Made by a program: the position numbers and the translations under genes. The notes under the pieces are model-generated. The model was not told the origin of the DNA and did not search any database. It saw only the letters and a program-made list of their open reading frames with translations. Positions 23,520-35,352 of a stretch of 64,000 nucleotides of DNA are shown here, one piece after another (position 1 is the first letter of the stretch; every line of letters begins with the position of its first letter). Source of the stretch: Enoplosus armatus (Eukaryota; Chordata; Actinopteri; Centrarchiformes; Enoplosidae); the NCBI RefSeq assembly GCF_043641665.1, contig NC_092203.1:930001-994000 (forward strand), in the 5' to 3' direction.

Positions 23520-23760
23520 CGGCCCGTCTTGAGAGGTCAGAGGTCCCGCCCATACGCCCGCAACTCGTCAATCTCAGCTGTCAGTGATGACGTTTCACCC
23601 CCCTTTTTTTATAGCATCAAATGACGAATTGAAGCCAAACGTATCAGAAAAAAATGAACACACTACCTGAAATGACAGAAACCATCTTTGGTTTGGCCCA
23701 GGTCCATCCGCTAACATGGAGGGGGCGGGGGTTTATGGCCTTACACTGCAGCCTGCCACC
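23520..23760 (+). repeat. Interspersed repeat family C, copy 2
   Basis: Second copy of the family at 16795-17095, same orientation. It shares the 'gacgt' plus C/T tract, 'agcatcaaa' and 'gggggcggg' landmarks. It carries extra middle sequence ('agccaaacgtatcagaaaaaaatgaac') absent from copy 1, so copy 1 is internally deleted or this one is inserted. Confidence 0.6.
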
Positions 23761-23764
23761 GGGG

Positions 23765-26700
23765 CATATCTGGCATGACGTGCCACTCCATTGCTCCTCT
23801 GTTTCCCCCACTGTAAGCCAGGCTAATGAAAACCTTTTAAAAAAAAAAACAGGATAATGACTTGGTCGATATCCTTTTTTTCTCCCATCAAGGGCCAATA
23901 GGAGGTAGGAATCTGATACAGTCTAACCACTACTTATTTCCCAGTAGAGACACCGATGCAAAACTGTCCTGTAGACCAAAGCTACAGTGGGATCCACCAT
24001 TTGACATAAGATCAAATGAGATATAATATGATCTTATGTCCAGAGAGTTTATGTTACTCAGGCACGGTATTGAAATCCTGACTTTGCAACAGCAATCAGG
24101 TTCAGGCGTCACAAACCAGACAGACGCCGCCCATAGGGTCTCAAAGCCAGTGGTGGTGGCGTTGGGGTCCCGGTTCCTTAGCCAATCTTCGGGCTAGGAG
24201 TTGCTGTCGTAGCTGGTCGAAAAAGATCCGATCTGTCCGATCTCAGTCGGAACATTGCAGTGGAAACAGCGGGATGGTGACCCTGAACTTCTCAATCAGC
24301 TCCACAAGCTCTGAGGTCTGTAACATGCTTCTTTCTTTGGGCTTAAGGCCACTTCTAATGACTGTTTGCAGCTAATTATGCAGACCTGCCCTGCTTAGCA
24401 TTTCCAGGCCGGCTGCTGATCAATGAAATTATCAGCAGAACATCCCACTTTGACCGGGGGCCTAAACAAGACGCCGGAATGGCTAATGTCAGTCTGTGGA
24501 TGTCTCTCTTGGTATTGATCATTCTATACAACACTGCGCTCTGGGGAGGGGGGGGGGGGGCTCCGCTACGTGCTCCCCTGCTGTGATCGAGCGCTGCAAT
24601 TGGGAACAGGGAAAGCCTCGCGGCCTCCTGTTTATAATCAGTTTGTATGTTGTTCAAATTAGTCAGGACATGGCATCTATCTCCTTAAGAGACTTAGAGC
24701 CCCACAGCATACAGGCATGAAATGTTGTTATGCGGCATGCAAGGGGGGGGGGGGGGATCCCCATTGAAAATTATACCCACCAAAGAAATGTGACAGTGGC
24801 AGATTGGAAGACAAAAAGAATAAGCGTCTGACTCCCCTGCTTTAGTTGAAATGAAGAATTCGGCCCACTCAGACAGCAGTTACGTGCTGACAGAAAACAA
24901 ATAATGCCACGCTGCGCAATTGTTAAAAATCTCACCTGTAGCGAGGCAATCTTCGAAATGACAAGGCTGGGAGATTTTCAGGAGACAAAGCTCTCTCATC
25001 CCTGAAATGACTATTGGATTTCGGGGATCGCCGTGTTTGTTTGGATCGGCACGGAGGCGCCTTTTGCGAGGTAAATCCCACACCACGTCCAACATGATAC
25101 GGGAATACGACAGCAATATTGAACATGAGCACGTGATGGCCTCAGAGGATCCTGGAAGAATTGCTCGCGGTTAAAAGGAACAATTCTCCTAAAAAAAAAA
25201 AGTAGTTGATAGTCCCACGAAATTGACGCCTTGTTTTCCGCTTCGTCGGTCGGTGGCGATGTGCTCGCGTTTGCGGATTTCGGCTCAAGAGGGGGTCACG
25301 TTGCCCGGTAACGAATGATGCAGACGTTCTCATTTTCAGTCGACAGGGAAGCTGTGGCAGTGGGTTTTTTTTTTTTTCACTTGGGACATGGCGATTTAAG
25401 AGTTTCTGTAAATCTACTGAAGCTCCAATTATGCTTCACTCATAGCTGCAAGGATTTCAATCAGACCGAGCGTTGGAACTAGCTCCCAAGTATTGGCAAG
25501 TAGAAATAATTCATTTGTAAATGCAATGAGGGCGCTGTTGGATGGGCCCCCCAACTCTTCCTGTTATCTCCTGCTGCCTGTTCAGGAACCTGAAGACGAG
25601 CGCTTCCTCGGCAAAGAAAGAAAGAAAGAATGAGCGGAGCCCAGGCTCTTGAGAGGCCGCTATGGTGTGCAAGACGAGGGTCACTTGATCAAAGGGGTTA
25701 GCTGAGCTGGCCCCGAGTCCCGCCAAGCTTCACCTACCGGCCCCGATGACCTTCTTGAGGTCCAGATATGCTGCGAAATGACATCGGACTTCGACAGCGG
25801 ACGCGCACAAGTCTGTCTATACTACTCTGGGGGTAATGGTTGTTAATAGCAGGGGGGATTTGGGGATTCTGCCAGTCTGCCAGTCTTGCGGTTGGACGTC
25901 GGAAGTCGTCCCAAAGCTTTCAGCCCTTTTCTTTCGAGTAAACTTAACCCCATCGCAGAAAGGCAATCGAGTTTCAATGACTGTTTTCCCCTCCCTTCCT
26001 CCCTCCTGAAGGATACCCCCCCCCCGAGGAGACACAGTAAGATTTCAGAAACGGGCTGCTGCTCATCCCTGTGAGCGTTAAAAACGTCCTCGCACCGGCT
26101 GTCAAGTTTTCAGCCCCGGACTCAATCTGCGCTCGGGTGTAATTCAATCAAGACCGCTCCTCGCTGTCTACTTGTGGCGGGAAGCGACTCTTGTTTGGTT
26201 GCCCCGGTCAGCAGCTAATCTTTAATTAGTCTCACAGGATCTGTGGGCTTTTTTTTTTTTTTGGTGGGTGGAACGCCTCTAATGCTGGACTGACGTTATG
26301 ATGAATCGTGCTCCAGCGAGGTGAGTAATCATTGCCCCCCCCCGCGCCCGCCCGCACTCTTGCTATGCAGATCTGCAGTGATATGACAGGTACATGTTTA
26401 CACCACGTCGATGTGATTGTCCTAATGGCCTTTCAGAAAAAAAAACACCCACATACTATTCTCCCATCCTAGCCTCAGACTCTCTGCTCCGCTTTCAGTT
26501 TCTTCCCCTCCACTGCCTCGGCTCTGCGCTTTGTTTTTGTTTGGGTGTTTTTTTTTGTCGATCTGATCTTTTGAGAGATTTACTTTATCGGTATGACCTC
26601 GAGACGCCTTTCAAACAGCACTTGGGTGGGGGGTGGGGGGGGGGTTTGCTTTCTCCTCAATCTGCCCGTTAAAAAAAGCGAAAAAAGAAAAAGAAAAAAG

Positions 26701-26949
26701 CCTTTAGGGACTTTATCAGCTGGCCCGAAACCCTGAAAGGTATAATTACCCCCGCTGTATCCCCACCCCACCCCCACCCCCCCAGGCAAACACACAGCCC
26801 ACTCCTCACAGTGGATGCGACTCAGATAATGTCCCCCCCCCCCCCAGCATTTTTAATTATAACTTTTGCTCTGGACAATGAGTCCGATATCTGAAATTGG
26901 ACTTCTTCCTTTCTTTTATCCATGAATTTCATGGAACAACTCTGGGCTG

Positions 26950-26989
<40 letters not shown>

Positions 26990-28695
26990 ACCCACGCGTT
27001 TGGCTGTTACTTTCAAATGTTGCTTCCCTTCAAAAGGAGTCAGCTATGGTACGGGCATTTTTTGGGGCGGGGTGGAATTCCAAGCTAATCGCAGGAGCAC
27101 CTTCACCAAAGGAGAACAAAAAAAGAACTGCTTTCTGGTAATAATGTTAGTACGACAATGACCTGGCATACTGACCTCAAGTCAGCTCCAGCTTGCTGCT
27201 GAGAGCAATATTGTTACATATGTAGCCCCTAGCTACATAGCCCTGTAAGTACTGGAAATCTCACATTATTGAGTCAAGAAATGTGATTTTAACAGTCAGA
27301 GCAATGGTAATGCTGATTTTGCTGATCGGTTGCCCTGTAACACAACTCCAGACACTGAAACGTTTCCGCAGCCTCAAGACCATCAACGGCACCCCTGTTG
27401 GTCCCAAACAAAACCATTGCCACCCCTGATGGAGTTCGGCTGTGCTTTTTCTCCACAGCGCGTAACCCACCTAATCCACTTTAGGCTATACATAATCATA
27501 AGCGGCGCGAAAGGAGCGGGGGATTTCTGCTGACGTGCCAGGAAAGCGAAACCGATGGCAGAGGGTCCGCGGGAAATAAATGCTGACTGAAGTGGTGGCA
27601 GAGGAATAATTGCACTCCAGGGAGCCTGCTTTAGGTGGGGAAATGACAAAGTAGGGCTAATAATAAAAAGTGCACTCTGGTTTGTATTTGGGGCGATTAT
27701 ATGACATCAGACATCGCGCGGGAGGAGTTTAATTAACAACGTTATGGGATCGAGAACATAGCTGCTTCGTTCAGCCTCCGGGAAATGAGTTCGCATTTTT
27801 ACACTTCCGGGGGCCCCTCGTCTGGAAGTCGTGGGTTTCCGGTGATGCAACCGCGGCGTGGCTCGTTTGAAGCTCAACGGTAGCTTTTCACTTCCGGCGG
27901 TTCCATGTTCCGCTTCAAAACGTCACAAAGGCGGCGTCCATTCATATTTTCTGCAATAATCCCCCCCCCAAAAAAAAAAAATCCCACTGGCTTTTTGTGG
28001 AGGGAACCAGGGGCGACGCTAACTTCCGCTAAGAAAAATACGTCATCCCTGCAACAACTCTATACTGAAGTATTTAGGATGTTCAAGATCGTAATCCTGT
28101 AGAAATGCGCAACTGATTCCACACATGGAGATGTTTTTGTTTTGTTTTTTTCTGACCTCACTCATCACAATTTATTTTATTTTATTTTATTGTACTTTTT
28201 GCTTACTTTTGCTGGACTGTCACGGTGCGTGACCTTCGTCTCCTCTTCCTCGCAGCAGTAGGCTTCGTCCCCTCACGGCGACTGCGTAGGTATTCTACTG
28301 CGCTATTCCGCATGGCGCAGTGGCTGGGCCGTGACGTGGGTGTTTGCTGAAAGAGTAAAGCTAAATTTAGACTATAGCGGCGTTTTTGTTGTCATTCAGA
28401 TAGAGAAACAATATTTCATTTGGGGGTTTTTTCCCCACTGTGATCCTTCTAACAGATGTGCAAAACTTTAAAAAAAAATATATATATAGAAGATTGTGTA
28501 CTAATATACAGATGAATGTATTTGGTTTAGTGGGCTGGGTAGTAATGTGAACAATATGATTCTGCACGACGCCTCATTACTCTCTAAAACACATTTCCTT
28601 CGGTGGAAGACGCAAGTGAGGGGAAACGTGGTTTTATTTTGAAAATCACGAGCGGAAGGGGTACTGTTCGCTGTCCCCGACGACTTGACGCCATT
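23765..28695. other. Intergenic spacer, no gene seen
   Basis: Contains a short inverted repeat at 24003-24040, poly(G) runs near 24548-24560 and 24745-24756, a TG microsatellite at about 26951-26986 and scattered A/T tracts. No motif supports a gene. Confidence 0.45.
24003..24040. repeat. Perfect 12-bp inverted repeat with 14-nt spacer
   Basis: The arms 'gacataagatca' (24003-24014) and 'tgatcttatgtc' (24029-24040) are exact reverse complements around an AT-rich spacer. Function unknown. Confidence 0.7.
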
Positions 28696-28699
28696 GCTC

Positions 28700-28828
28700 A
28701 GTGCTGCACAGCGAGTGTAGTTTTATAATAAAAGCCACATACTCAACTTTTATCGACTCGTTTTATCTTTGCAGCTAGTCGCAAATTAAACCCCTCGAAA
28801 GGTCTTCTATGTTGGGACTTTAAACACG
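28700..28828 (+). promoter_or_regulatory. Candidate PNPLA4 promoter / noncoding first exon
   Basis: The PNPLA4 start codon lies 9 bp after a good splice acceptor (tctgtgcag|g, exon start 29633), so an upstream noncoding exon must exist. A strong donor string ACACG|GTACGT occurs with the break after 28828, in front of CpG-rich sequence at about 28840-29200. An AT-rich 'ttataataaaa' lies near 28721-28731. Only the acceptor side is firm; the first exon itself is inferred. Confidence 0.35.
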
Positions 28829-29580
28829 GTACGTCCCCCTTCTTCTCTCTAGCTTCAGCAAAGGTTGTAGCGTCAACGTTAGCTAGCTTTGGTTTAACGC
28901 TTGCGGGTGTTTCGGCCAAACGTGTGACCCCGTTAACTGGCGACCTCTCGGCCGAATGCGTCAGTTAGTTGCCGTAGTTGCGGCGGCTGTTAAAAGCGAC
29001 TTGCTCTCTTTCCTGCTTTCAACAAACTCCGTTAACAACGAGCGACGTTCAAACTGCGACTGGGTGCGAGTGTGCGACACGTTTCCCCAAACAACACCCG
29101 TGCGTGTTTTGATAAAAAACTAAACAAAGAGGCATTTACGAGGACAGCTAACGTTACGTTACGCTAACTGTCGACTTCTATTAAAAAAGCAACTTGCTCT
29201 CTTCCGGTTTACAACAAATTCCGTAACAACAACAACAACCAGCAACGTTCAAAATGCGACTGCGCGTTAGCTTCCTCAAACAACACTCGGTGTGTTTGTC
29301 TTGATGTGTTTTGATGAAAAACAAAAAGAAATCCCGACATGGTGGAGGTGTTCACCTGTTGCACCGGCTCTGTGATGCCACTTACAAACCTGCCCTTCAA
29401 ATCAATCCCTATATTTGGGGTCCTGGCTTTTCCTAAATGTATGTGAACTACTCATAAACATGATTTTCAACTGATGACATGGTTCAGCCCAAAAATATGA
29501 TTCCACTGAAAGTAAACATGATAATGTTGAATAATTGTAGTGCCCTAATGTATGCGTTGCACCAAAGATGTGTGCAAATA

Positions 29581-29600
29581 AAATGGGGGGGGGGGCATGT
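29581..29600 (+). repeat. Short poly(G) run before PNPLA4 exon 2
   Basis: A run of about 11 G lies roughly 35 bp upstream of the acceptor of the first coding exon. It is an example of the G-run habit of this window extending into introns. Confidence 0.7.
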
Positions 29601-29641
29601 GTGACTGATTTATTGGTGTCATGTCTGTGCAGGTGTTGAGG

Positions 29642-31655
29642 ATGACGGCCCTAAACCTGTCCTTTGCTGCGTGCGGTTTTTTGGGGATCTACCACCTGGG
29701 TGCCGCGGGGGCCTTCCTCCGCCACGGGGGCAAGCTCCTGGGCTCCCTCGAGGCCTGTGCGGGGGCCTCGGCCGGGGCCCTGGTGGCTGCTGTGATGATC
29801 ACGGCCCCTGACAAGTTAGAGGTAAGAGTGTTCGAGAAGAAGAGACTGTGTATTAGATCAGTGGTTAACAAAGTGGGGTTGGGGAGAACCTCGACCAACA
29901 GTTGAGGTTCGCACATATCTATTTTTAGGGGAAAATGAGGCTGAAATACACCTGTTGTGAATAATACATGACGTCATGCTTCATGGCGCCCTGGTACTAA
30001 TTGCCAATACGGGAGAATTAGGCCAGTTATAGTTTCCTCTGTGCTTGCTTCCTTCTTTTCCAGCACTGCACTGAGTTCACCTGCAGGTTCGCTGACCGCG
30101 TGAGACAGCAGCGGTTCGGAGCCGTCACACCGGGATACGACTTCATGCTCGCGCTACGGTAATGCTATGTAATGACTGTAGCAACAGCCGACTCCTTAGA
30201 GTGTCTTTTAGTACAACCGAACGAGCGACTTGCCAATCACAAGTTAGCCACGCCTCAAAACACACACTGCTATATCGTCCATTTGACTCAAAGTTACAAA
30301 AATTGACATCATGCTGTGTTGGGGAAGACTTGAAATTAGCGATTGAGGCCGTAAACTCGTGAGGAAAATGTGTACTGAGGTAATAAATCAAGTGAGAAGT
30401 GGGTCGTTTCCTCATAGACTTCTACACAATAGGGATTTTCCACCGAAAATCTATAAAAACACTTAACTACATTGTCACAGCCTTCATTAGTACGCTTTGG
30501 TGGTTCTGTATATGTTCAACAGACGGAGTAATAATAGTATGTTGCTGTAAAAAGCGCCGTGTTTATGATGCCCTGTGGGGATATTATTATAATTAGTATC
30601 CAGAACCTGACAAATGAGCATCTGTGTGCGGGTCCTCTCCAGGGAGGGGATAGAGGAGATCCTGCCCAGTGAGGCTCACAGCCTGGCCACGGGCCGCCTC
30701 CATGTCTCGCTAACGCACTCCAAAAGTGGCAAGAACCACATCGTATCCAGGTTTACCTCCAGGGAGGAGCTCATAAAGGTACACTCTATGTGACAGTTTC
30801 AGAAATGGTCGCTCATGTTCGGTGCTGACGAGGCCAATCATTGTTTCATGTGACTGTGGGTCAGTGGGCGCTCACTGATTAACCCGTTCCCCCACCTGTA
30901 ACTTCCCCAGGCTCTACTGGCCAGCAGCTTTGTGCCCATCTATGCCGGACTCAAAGCGGTGGAATTCAGAGGACAGGTAACAGTCTTTCCCCTCCTGCAC
31001 ATCCCACGACCTGGATAATTTGCGCCCCCCCCCCCGCAGACTCTGGGTTTTGTTTTTACTAGAAATGGATCGACGGAGGCTTCACCGACAGCCTGCCAGT
31101 TCTGCCCGCGGGACGAACCGTCACCGTGTCTCCCTTTGCCGGGCTGCAGGATGTGTGCCCTGTCCACAGGGGGCGCTTCAACACTCAGCTCAGACTGGCC
31201 AACATGAACATAATGGTGAGGACTGGATTATTTCACTTAAGACATCTTTAAAATTAACTCACAAATATATAGTTTTTTTAATTTAAAGAAAACATTTCCT
31301 AAAACAGCTGGTCACTGTAGATTTTATGAAATGTTACTCAAACAGGAGGAAATAGTGTATTTGTGGGGGACTATTTTCATCGGCGGATTAACCCTCATAT
31401 GGAAAACACAAATGCACTCATACAATATGGATTCATGGCCCTAATGTGTGTCTTTTGGTGATTTATGACATGTCTCAGAGATTTGATGTAAATGTAGTAT
31501 TTTTATTTTTTTGCCTTCCTCAGTTCTCCATGGAGAACATCAAGCGTCTGAACCAGGCTCTGTTCCCCCCGCCCACCGGCAGAATGCGATCTTTACGCGA
31601 AGAAGGTTTCAGTGACGCCGTGAGGTTCCTGAAGAGAGAGGCCTGGCTGAGCTGA
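29642..31655 (+). CDS. pnpla4: Patatin-like phospholipase domain protein 4 (PNPLA4), complete
   Basis: PNPLA4 is a small lipase of the patatin family with retinyl-ester and acylglycerol hydrolase and transacylase activities. Six coding exons: 29642-29821, 30064-30158, 30643-30778, 30911-30976, 31063-31215 and 31524-31655. All have GT/AG borders and join in frame to 253 codons, the same length as the human protein. The start MTALNLSFAACGFLG aligns with the human N-terminus, including the glycine-rich oxyanion region. An upstream in-frame ATG at 29621 is excluded because a splice acceptor separates the two. The nucleophile motif GASAG gives Ser43, and WIDGG gives the catalytic Asp163. 'SFVPIYAGLK' and 'RLNQALFPP' are further family blocks. 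The gene runs convergently towards STS, and the stop codons are 182 bp apart. Apparently intact. Confidence 0.95.
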
Positions 31656-31705
31656 TGGTTCAGGTCCCCTCGCGGGAAAAGAAATGTGAGAATTCATTGG
31701 GTGTA

Positions 31706-31711
31706 TTTATT
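31706..31711 (-). terminator. Candidate STS polyadenylation signal
   Basis: AATAAA on the minus strand, 127 bp downstream of the STS stop codon. It is the first canonical hexamer I see after the stop. Confidence 0.55.
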
Positions 31712-31735
31712 TCTTGTGTGGTTTTAGTTTTTCTT

Positions 31736-31741
31736 AATAAA
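31736..31741 (+). terminator. Candidate PNPLA4 polyadenylation signal
   Basis: AATAAA on the plus strand, 80 bp downstream of the PNPLA4 stop. Cleavage 10-30 bp later would put the PNPLA4 end beyond the predicted STS end, so the two 3' UTRs should overlap. Confidence 0.65.
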
Positions 31742-31837
31742 ATGTGAAAAGAAAAAGAAAATTGTGTTGGTGTGATTGGGCCAGTTACGTGCTAGCTAAC
31801 CCTGAGGTCCCTGATGCGGCTAGTTGATGGTGAAGCC

Positions 31838-33139
31838 CTATTTGTCCTGCTGGCACTGGCAGAGCTGCCCGAGTGTGGAGCAGCAGGGTTGCAGCCAGGG
31901 CTTCCACATCACCTTCCCCACGGACATCTGGCTCTCGGCGGGCTTCACCGACCTCCGGTGCGCCTCCGCGGCCGCCTCCATCGTGGCCAGGATGGCGTGA
32001 AAGGCCGGCTCGGTGTCGGGAGTCCGCGGCGTGGTCTCCGACGGGTCCCGCGAGAGGTCAAAGAGCAGCGGGGGGTCGTGGTGGGTCACGTAGTCCGACG
32101 TGCAGAAGCAGACATGTGTGTGGGCGCACGCCGCCTCGTTCAGCGGGTAGAAGTTTGGCGTGAAATAGAAGGCTTTCCACACTGAGCTACCTGAAGGAAA
32201 AAAACGAAGTGATGTTATTGATTGACTGAAGAGCGGTGTGATCGATTGGGTGATTGTTTGGACTTACTGTTTTGGGGGTGCCACCTGACTGCGTTCAAGT
32301 AGGTGTTGCAGTAATGGAACAGGAACTCGTGGCTCGACCTTTGGACTGTCCCCCGGAGCAAACCCATGAGGTCGTGACCATCGATCTCCCTGCGGACCAC
32401 AGGACAGGAAGTCGCTCTACATGTGACCTAGATTTCAGGCGCGGCTTGTATTGACTGACACATGGAAGGAGCGCCGCCCTTCCTGCTGCGCCTGCCCTCA
32501 CCTGTCCTCCGGGACCGAAGCCCCGCTCAGCCGCGCCACCGTGGGGAACAGGTCCATGTTGCTGGTGGGCTCGTCCACCTGCCTGCCACCGGGGATGTGC
32601 CCCAGCCAGCGCAGAATTCCCGGGACCCGGATCCCTCCCTCCCAATTCGTGGACTTCCCTGCTGCTCAGAGGGGGGTGGGGGTGGGGGGATAAAACAAAG
32701 CTCTCATCCAACTACCATGAATCTGAGGAACATTGATCAGTGTTGGATCCCATCACACTGCACCTTTATATTTCCCGTTCCATCCTCTGTGGACCTCCCC
32801 TCTGGCGGAGACTTCCTCCACGTGGGCCCCCTGGTCCGAAGTCAGGTACACCAGAGTGTTTTCTCCCAGTTTGAGCCGGTCCAAAGTCTGCATGATCTGA
32901 CCTGAGAGCAGACACAATATACGCCTCCTAGTTTAGAGTGCCGGGAAGAGTATTTCCGAGGCGCACTTGTCTCAAACACATAAACCCAAAGCTAGCCGAG
33001 GCGCAGTTCCCCGCTCTTCCGATTTCACCATAAATCATGAATTAAGAGGATGAGTTTGTTGATATTCAGCGTTTTTCTTACAGTCAACAAATCCCACATG
33101 CAGACACAAACCAGCAAACAATGTATCCCTACTACCAGG

Positions 33140-33181
<42 letters not shown>

Positions 33182-35352
33182 AAAGCCTGATATGTCTTCC
33201 AAAAACAATTAAAAAGTCAGTGAGGCACACTGTTGCACTGGGTCACATGTTCCTTCATCATACTGTAGTTAATCTTTGGACTCAGTCCTGCACACACTGC
33301 CCTGCTGCCCCAAATACTCAGTGGCGCGCCACATGTGGATTAATCCGCCGATGAAAGTAGTCCCCAACAAATGCACAATTTCCTCCTGTTTTAGGAAATC
33401 ACTGGGGTTTTTTTCGTGGGATTTGTTGACAATCACACACACACAAAAAAAAAAAATACAGAATATATACACACACACCTACCTACCTACACTCCAGTCC
33501 ACCTCGTGGACAGCGTCCCCGTAGATGCCGTGGCGGCTCGTTCCGCGGAACGCTGCTGAGGCGAACATGGCCGTGTGCACTTGGACGAAAGAGAAAAACA
33601 GCAGGAACGGTTTTGCCGAGTTCCTGCAGGCACAGAAAATACCGTTTAATTACCAGCATTGGCAGTAAATTCACTGCAGCTTTACCGTCTTACTTGAAGA
33701 AAAGAACATTTTCTTGTTTTTAAGGCCCTTCTCACATTAGGCACGATTGATTCGCACCGTGGCTGAGTCCCTAATGTGGGTCAGGGAAGCCGACGCGTAC
33801 CTCTCCATGAAGTCCACCGCCTCGTGGGTCATCCGCTGTGTCAGATTTTCAGATGTGAATGGCTGCTCCACAACCCTGTGGTCCCTCATGAGAACACAGT
33901 TGAAGTAAGGAACAGTCGCGATGAATCCCGCCGTCAGCCCCGTGGCAACGGCCAGCAAAGCCAGCAGACTCAGAGTCAGCTGTCTGCCGACGGCGATGAT
34001 GCCGCTGCAGTGGAGCAAGGCGGCGGTGACCAGGACGAGGCCCAGCGTCGTGTAGGGTAAATACTTGTGGATCTGGAACGCGGTGCCGTGCCCGGGCTGG
34101 CAGTCCCGCAGGTTGGTCAAGGGGATCCCGAAGAAATAGCTGAAGCCGTGGACGCCGGGGTGGTGGCAGTGATCGTCGCTGCTCTCGCAGTTGAGTCCTA
34201 GGTGCCATTTTCCTGGGAACAAGAGGAAATTTCCCGAAAACTGCAATTCAATAACATCGCCTACTGCAGCTTTAAGTATAACTGCAGCGTACCGATAAGA
34301 GCCGTCTCATAGCCTTGCTGTTTGGCGAGCTTAGCAAAGGTGACCTCTCGGCTGGGAAGACCTCCAGACGCTGCGTTAAATATATAGACGCCCAGTAGGC
34401 CGCTACCAGCTATACCTGTTCGAGAGGAAAACGAAGGGAAAAAACATTTTAAAACCCAAAACACGTTTCATTAGAGTTTCAGTGTACCGTATGAGGACTG
34501 AGGTCTTCAAAACACTTCCTGTGAAATAATTCAGGAACTAAATAAATGGGTTTTCCAGATCGGTTTAATGTGACAGCGTTTAACTGGCCTGATCGTATCG
34601 GGTATCGTCCGGTGAGAAACGCGGCTCTGCTGGGCGTGCAGAGGCTCGCCGCGGCGATGTGGTGGGTCAGCTTCACCCCTTCCTGCGCCAACCGGTCAAT
34701 ATTGGGGGTCCTGCAAATCACAATTCATCAACAGTCACAGGTTGTCAACAGCGGGTTCAGCATTTAAAGGTCCCGTATTGTGTCGTATCGTATCTCCAGC
34801 TCTATATTTTTTATTCTGGGAGTCTACTAGAGTAGCTTTGCATGATTCACAGTTCATTAAAAAGTCCTTATTTATCTTCTCCTGGCCCTTCATGTGGCCC
34901 CTCAGTTCCCCCCTCTGTCTGAAACGAGCCGTTTTAGACAAACTGAACCACCTCCGAGAACTTGAAGAGCAGTCCTGAGCAGAGCGCTCCAATAACTTCA
35001 GACAGACTGAGCGGGGTGGATGTGGGTGGATGAATGTCAGATTTGGGGTTTTGATTTATTGTGTGGGCTACGCGTGGATGTGGGGGGTTGAAAGAGGATG
35101 AACAGGAAATGAGGAAAACGAAGCCGGGGGGGCCACTACAGACCGCGTGGTTGACCCACATACCGTACGTTTTTACCTCAGCGTTGTATTGCCGTAGCAG
35201 CCCAGGTCTCCGATGCCCAAGTCATCCACCATCATCAGGACAAAATTGGGCTTGTCGCCGCTCCCCCGAGGGGACGCGCGGCTCACCGCCAAAAGCAGAG
35301 GCGGCAGCAGCAGCAGCAGCAGCAGGGAGGACGGCAGCCACGTGGACTTCAT
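31838..35352 (-). CDS. sts: Steroid sulfatase (arylsulfatase C), complete
   Basis: STS is an ER-membrane sulfatase that hydrolyses sulfated steroids such as DHEA-sulfate. Nine coding exons, listed 5' to 3' on the minus strand: 35177-35352, 34589-34710, 34293-34415, 33801-34212, 33487-33623, 32764-32901, 32502-32661, 32268-32389 and 31838-32190. They total 580 codons (human 583). Features: signal peptide about residues 1-26; metal-binding Asp43-Asp44; sulfatase signature [10 protein letters not shown] with Cys83 as the formylglycine precursor; GKWHLG at 141; two hydrophobic helices at about 194-215 and 219-240, the STS-type membrane hairpin; SDQGAHVEE; and a C-terminal block with [12 protein letters not shown]. 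'[10 protein letters not shown]' favours STS over ARSD/E/H-type paralogues. The second intron fits only with a GC donor (see findings). The last exon is rich in cysteine, like human. Confidence 0.95.
33143..33179. repeat. (TG)n microsatellite in STS intron
   Basis: An uninterrupted TG tract of about 37 bp in the intron between STS coding exons 5 and 6. Confidence 0.95.
34765..35000 (-). repeat. Interspersed repeat family A, copy 2
   Basis: Reverse-complement copy of the element at 5060-5300, located in STS intron 1. On the minus strand it reads through 'cggaggtggttcagtttgtc', 'aacggctcgtttcagacag', 'gggccaggagaagataaata' and 'gtgaatcatgcaaagct' to 'gggaccttta'. The 85-codon minus-strand open frame over it is not a gene. 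Confidence 0.65.

Noticed and set aside
29600..29641. Upstream in-frame ATG for PNPLA4 at 29621
   Set aside because: The splice acceptor at 29631-29632 falls between this ATG and the conserved N-terminus, so it is intronic.
31814..32185. 123-codon plus-strand frame rich in Gly, Leu and Arg
   Set aside because: It is the complement of the last STS exon, where the minus strand clearly encodes the sulfatase C-terminus.
32462..32905. 147-codon plus-strand frame
   Set aside because: It covers STS exons 6 and 7 on the opposite strand and an intron; a shadow frame.
34735..34992. 85-codon minus-strand frame in STS intron 1
   Set aside because: It is a reading of interspersed repeat family A, which also occurs at 5060-5300 without that frame intact.
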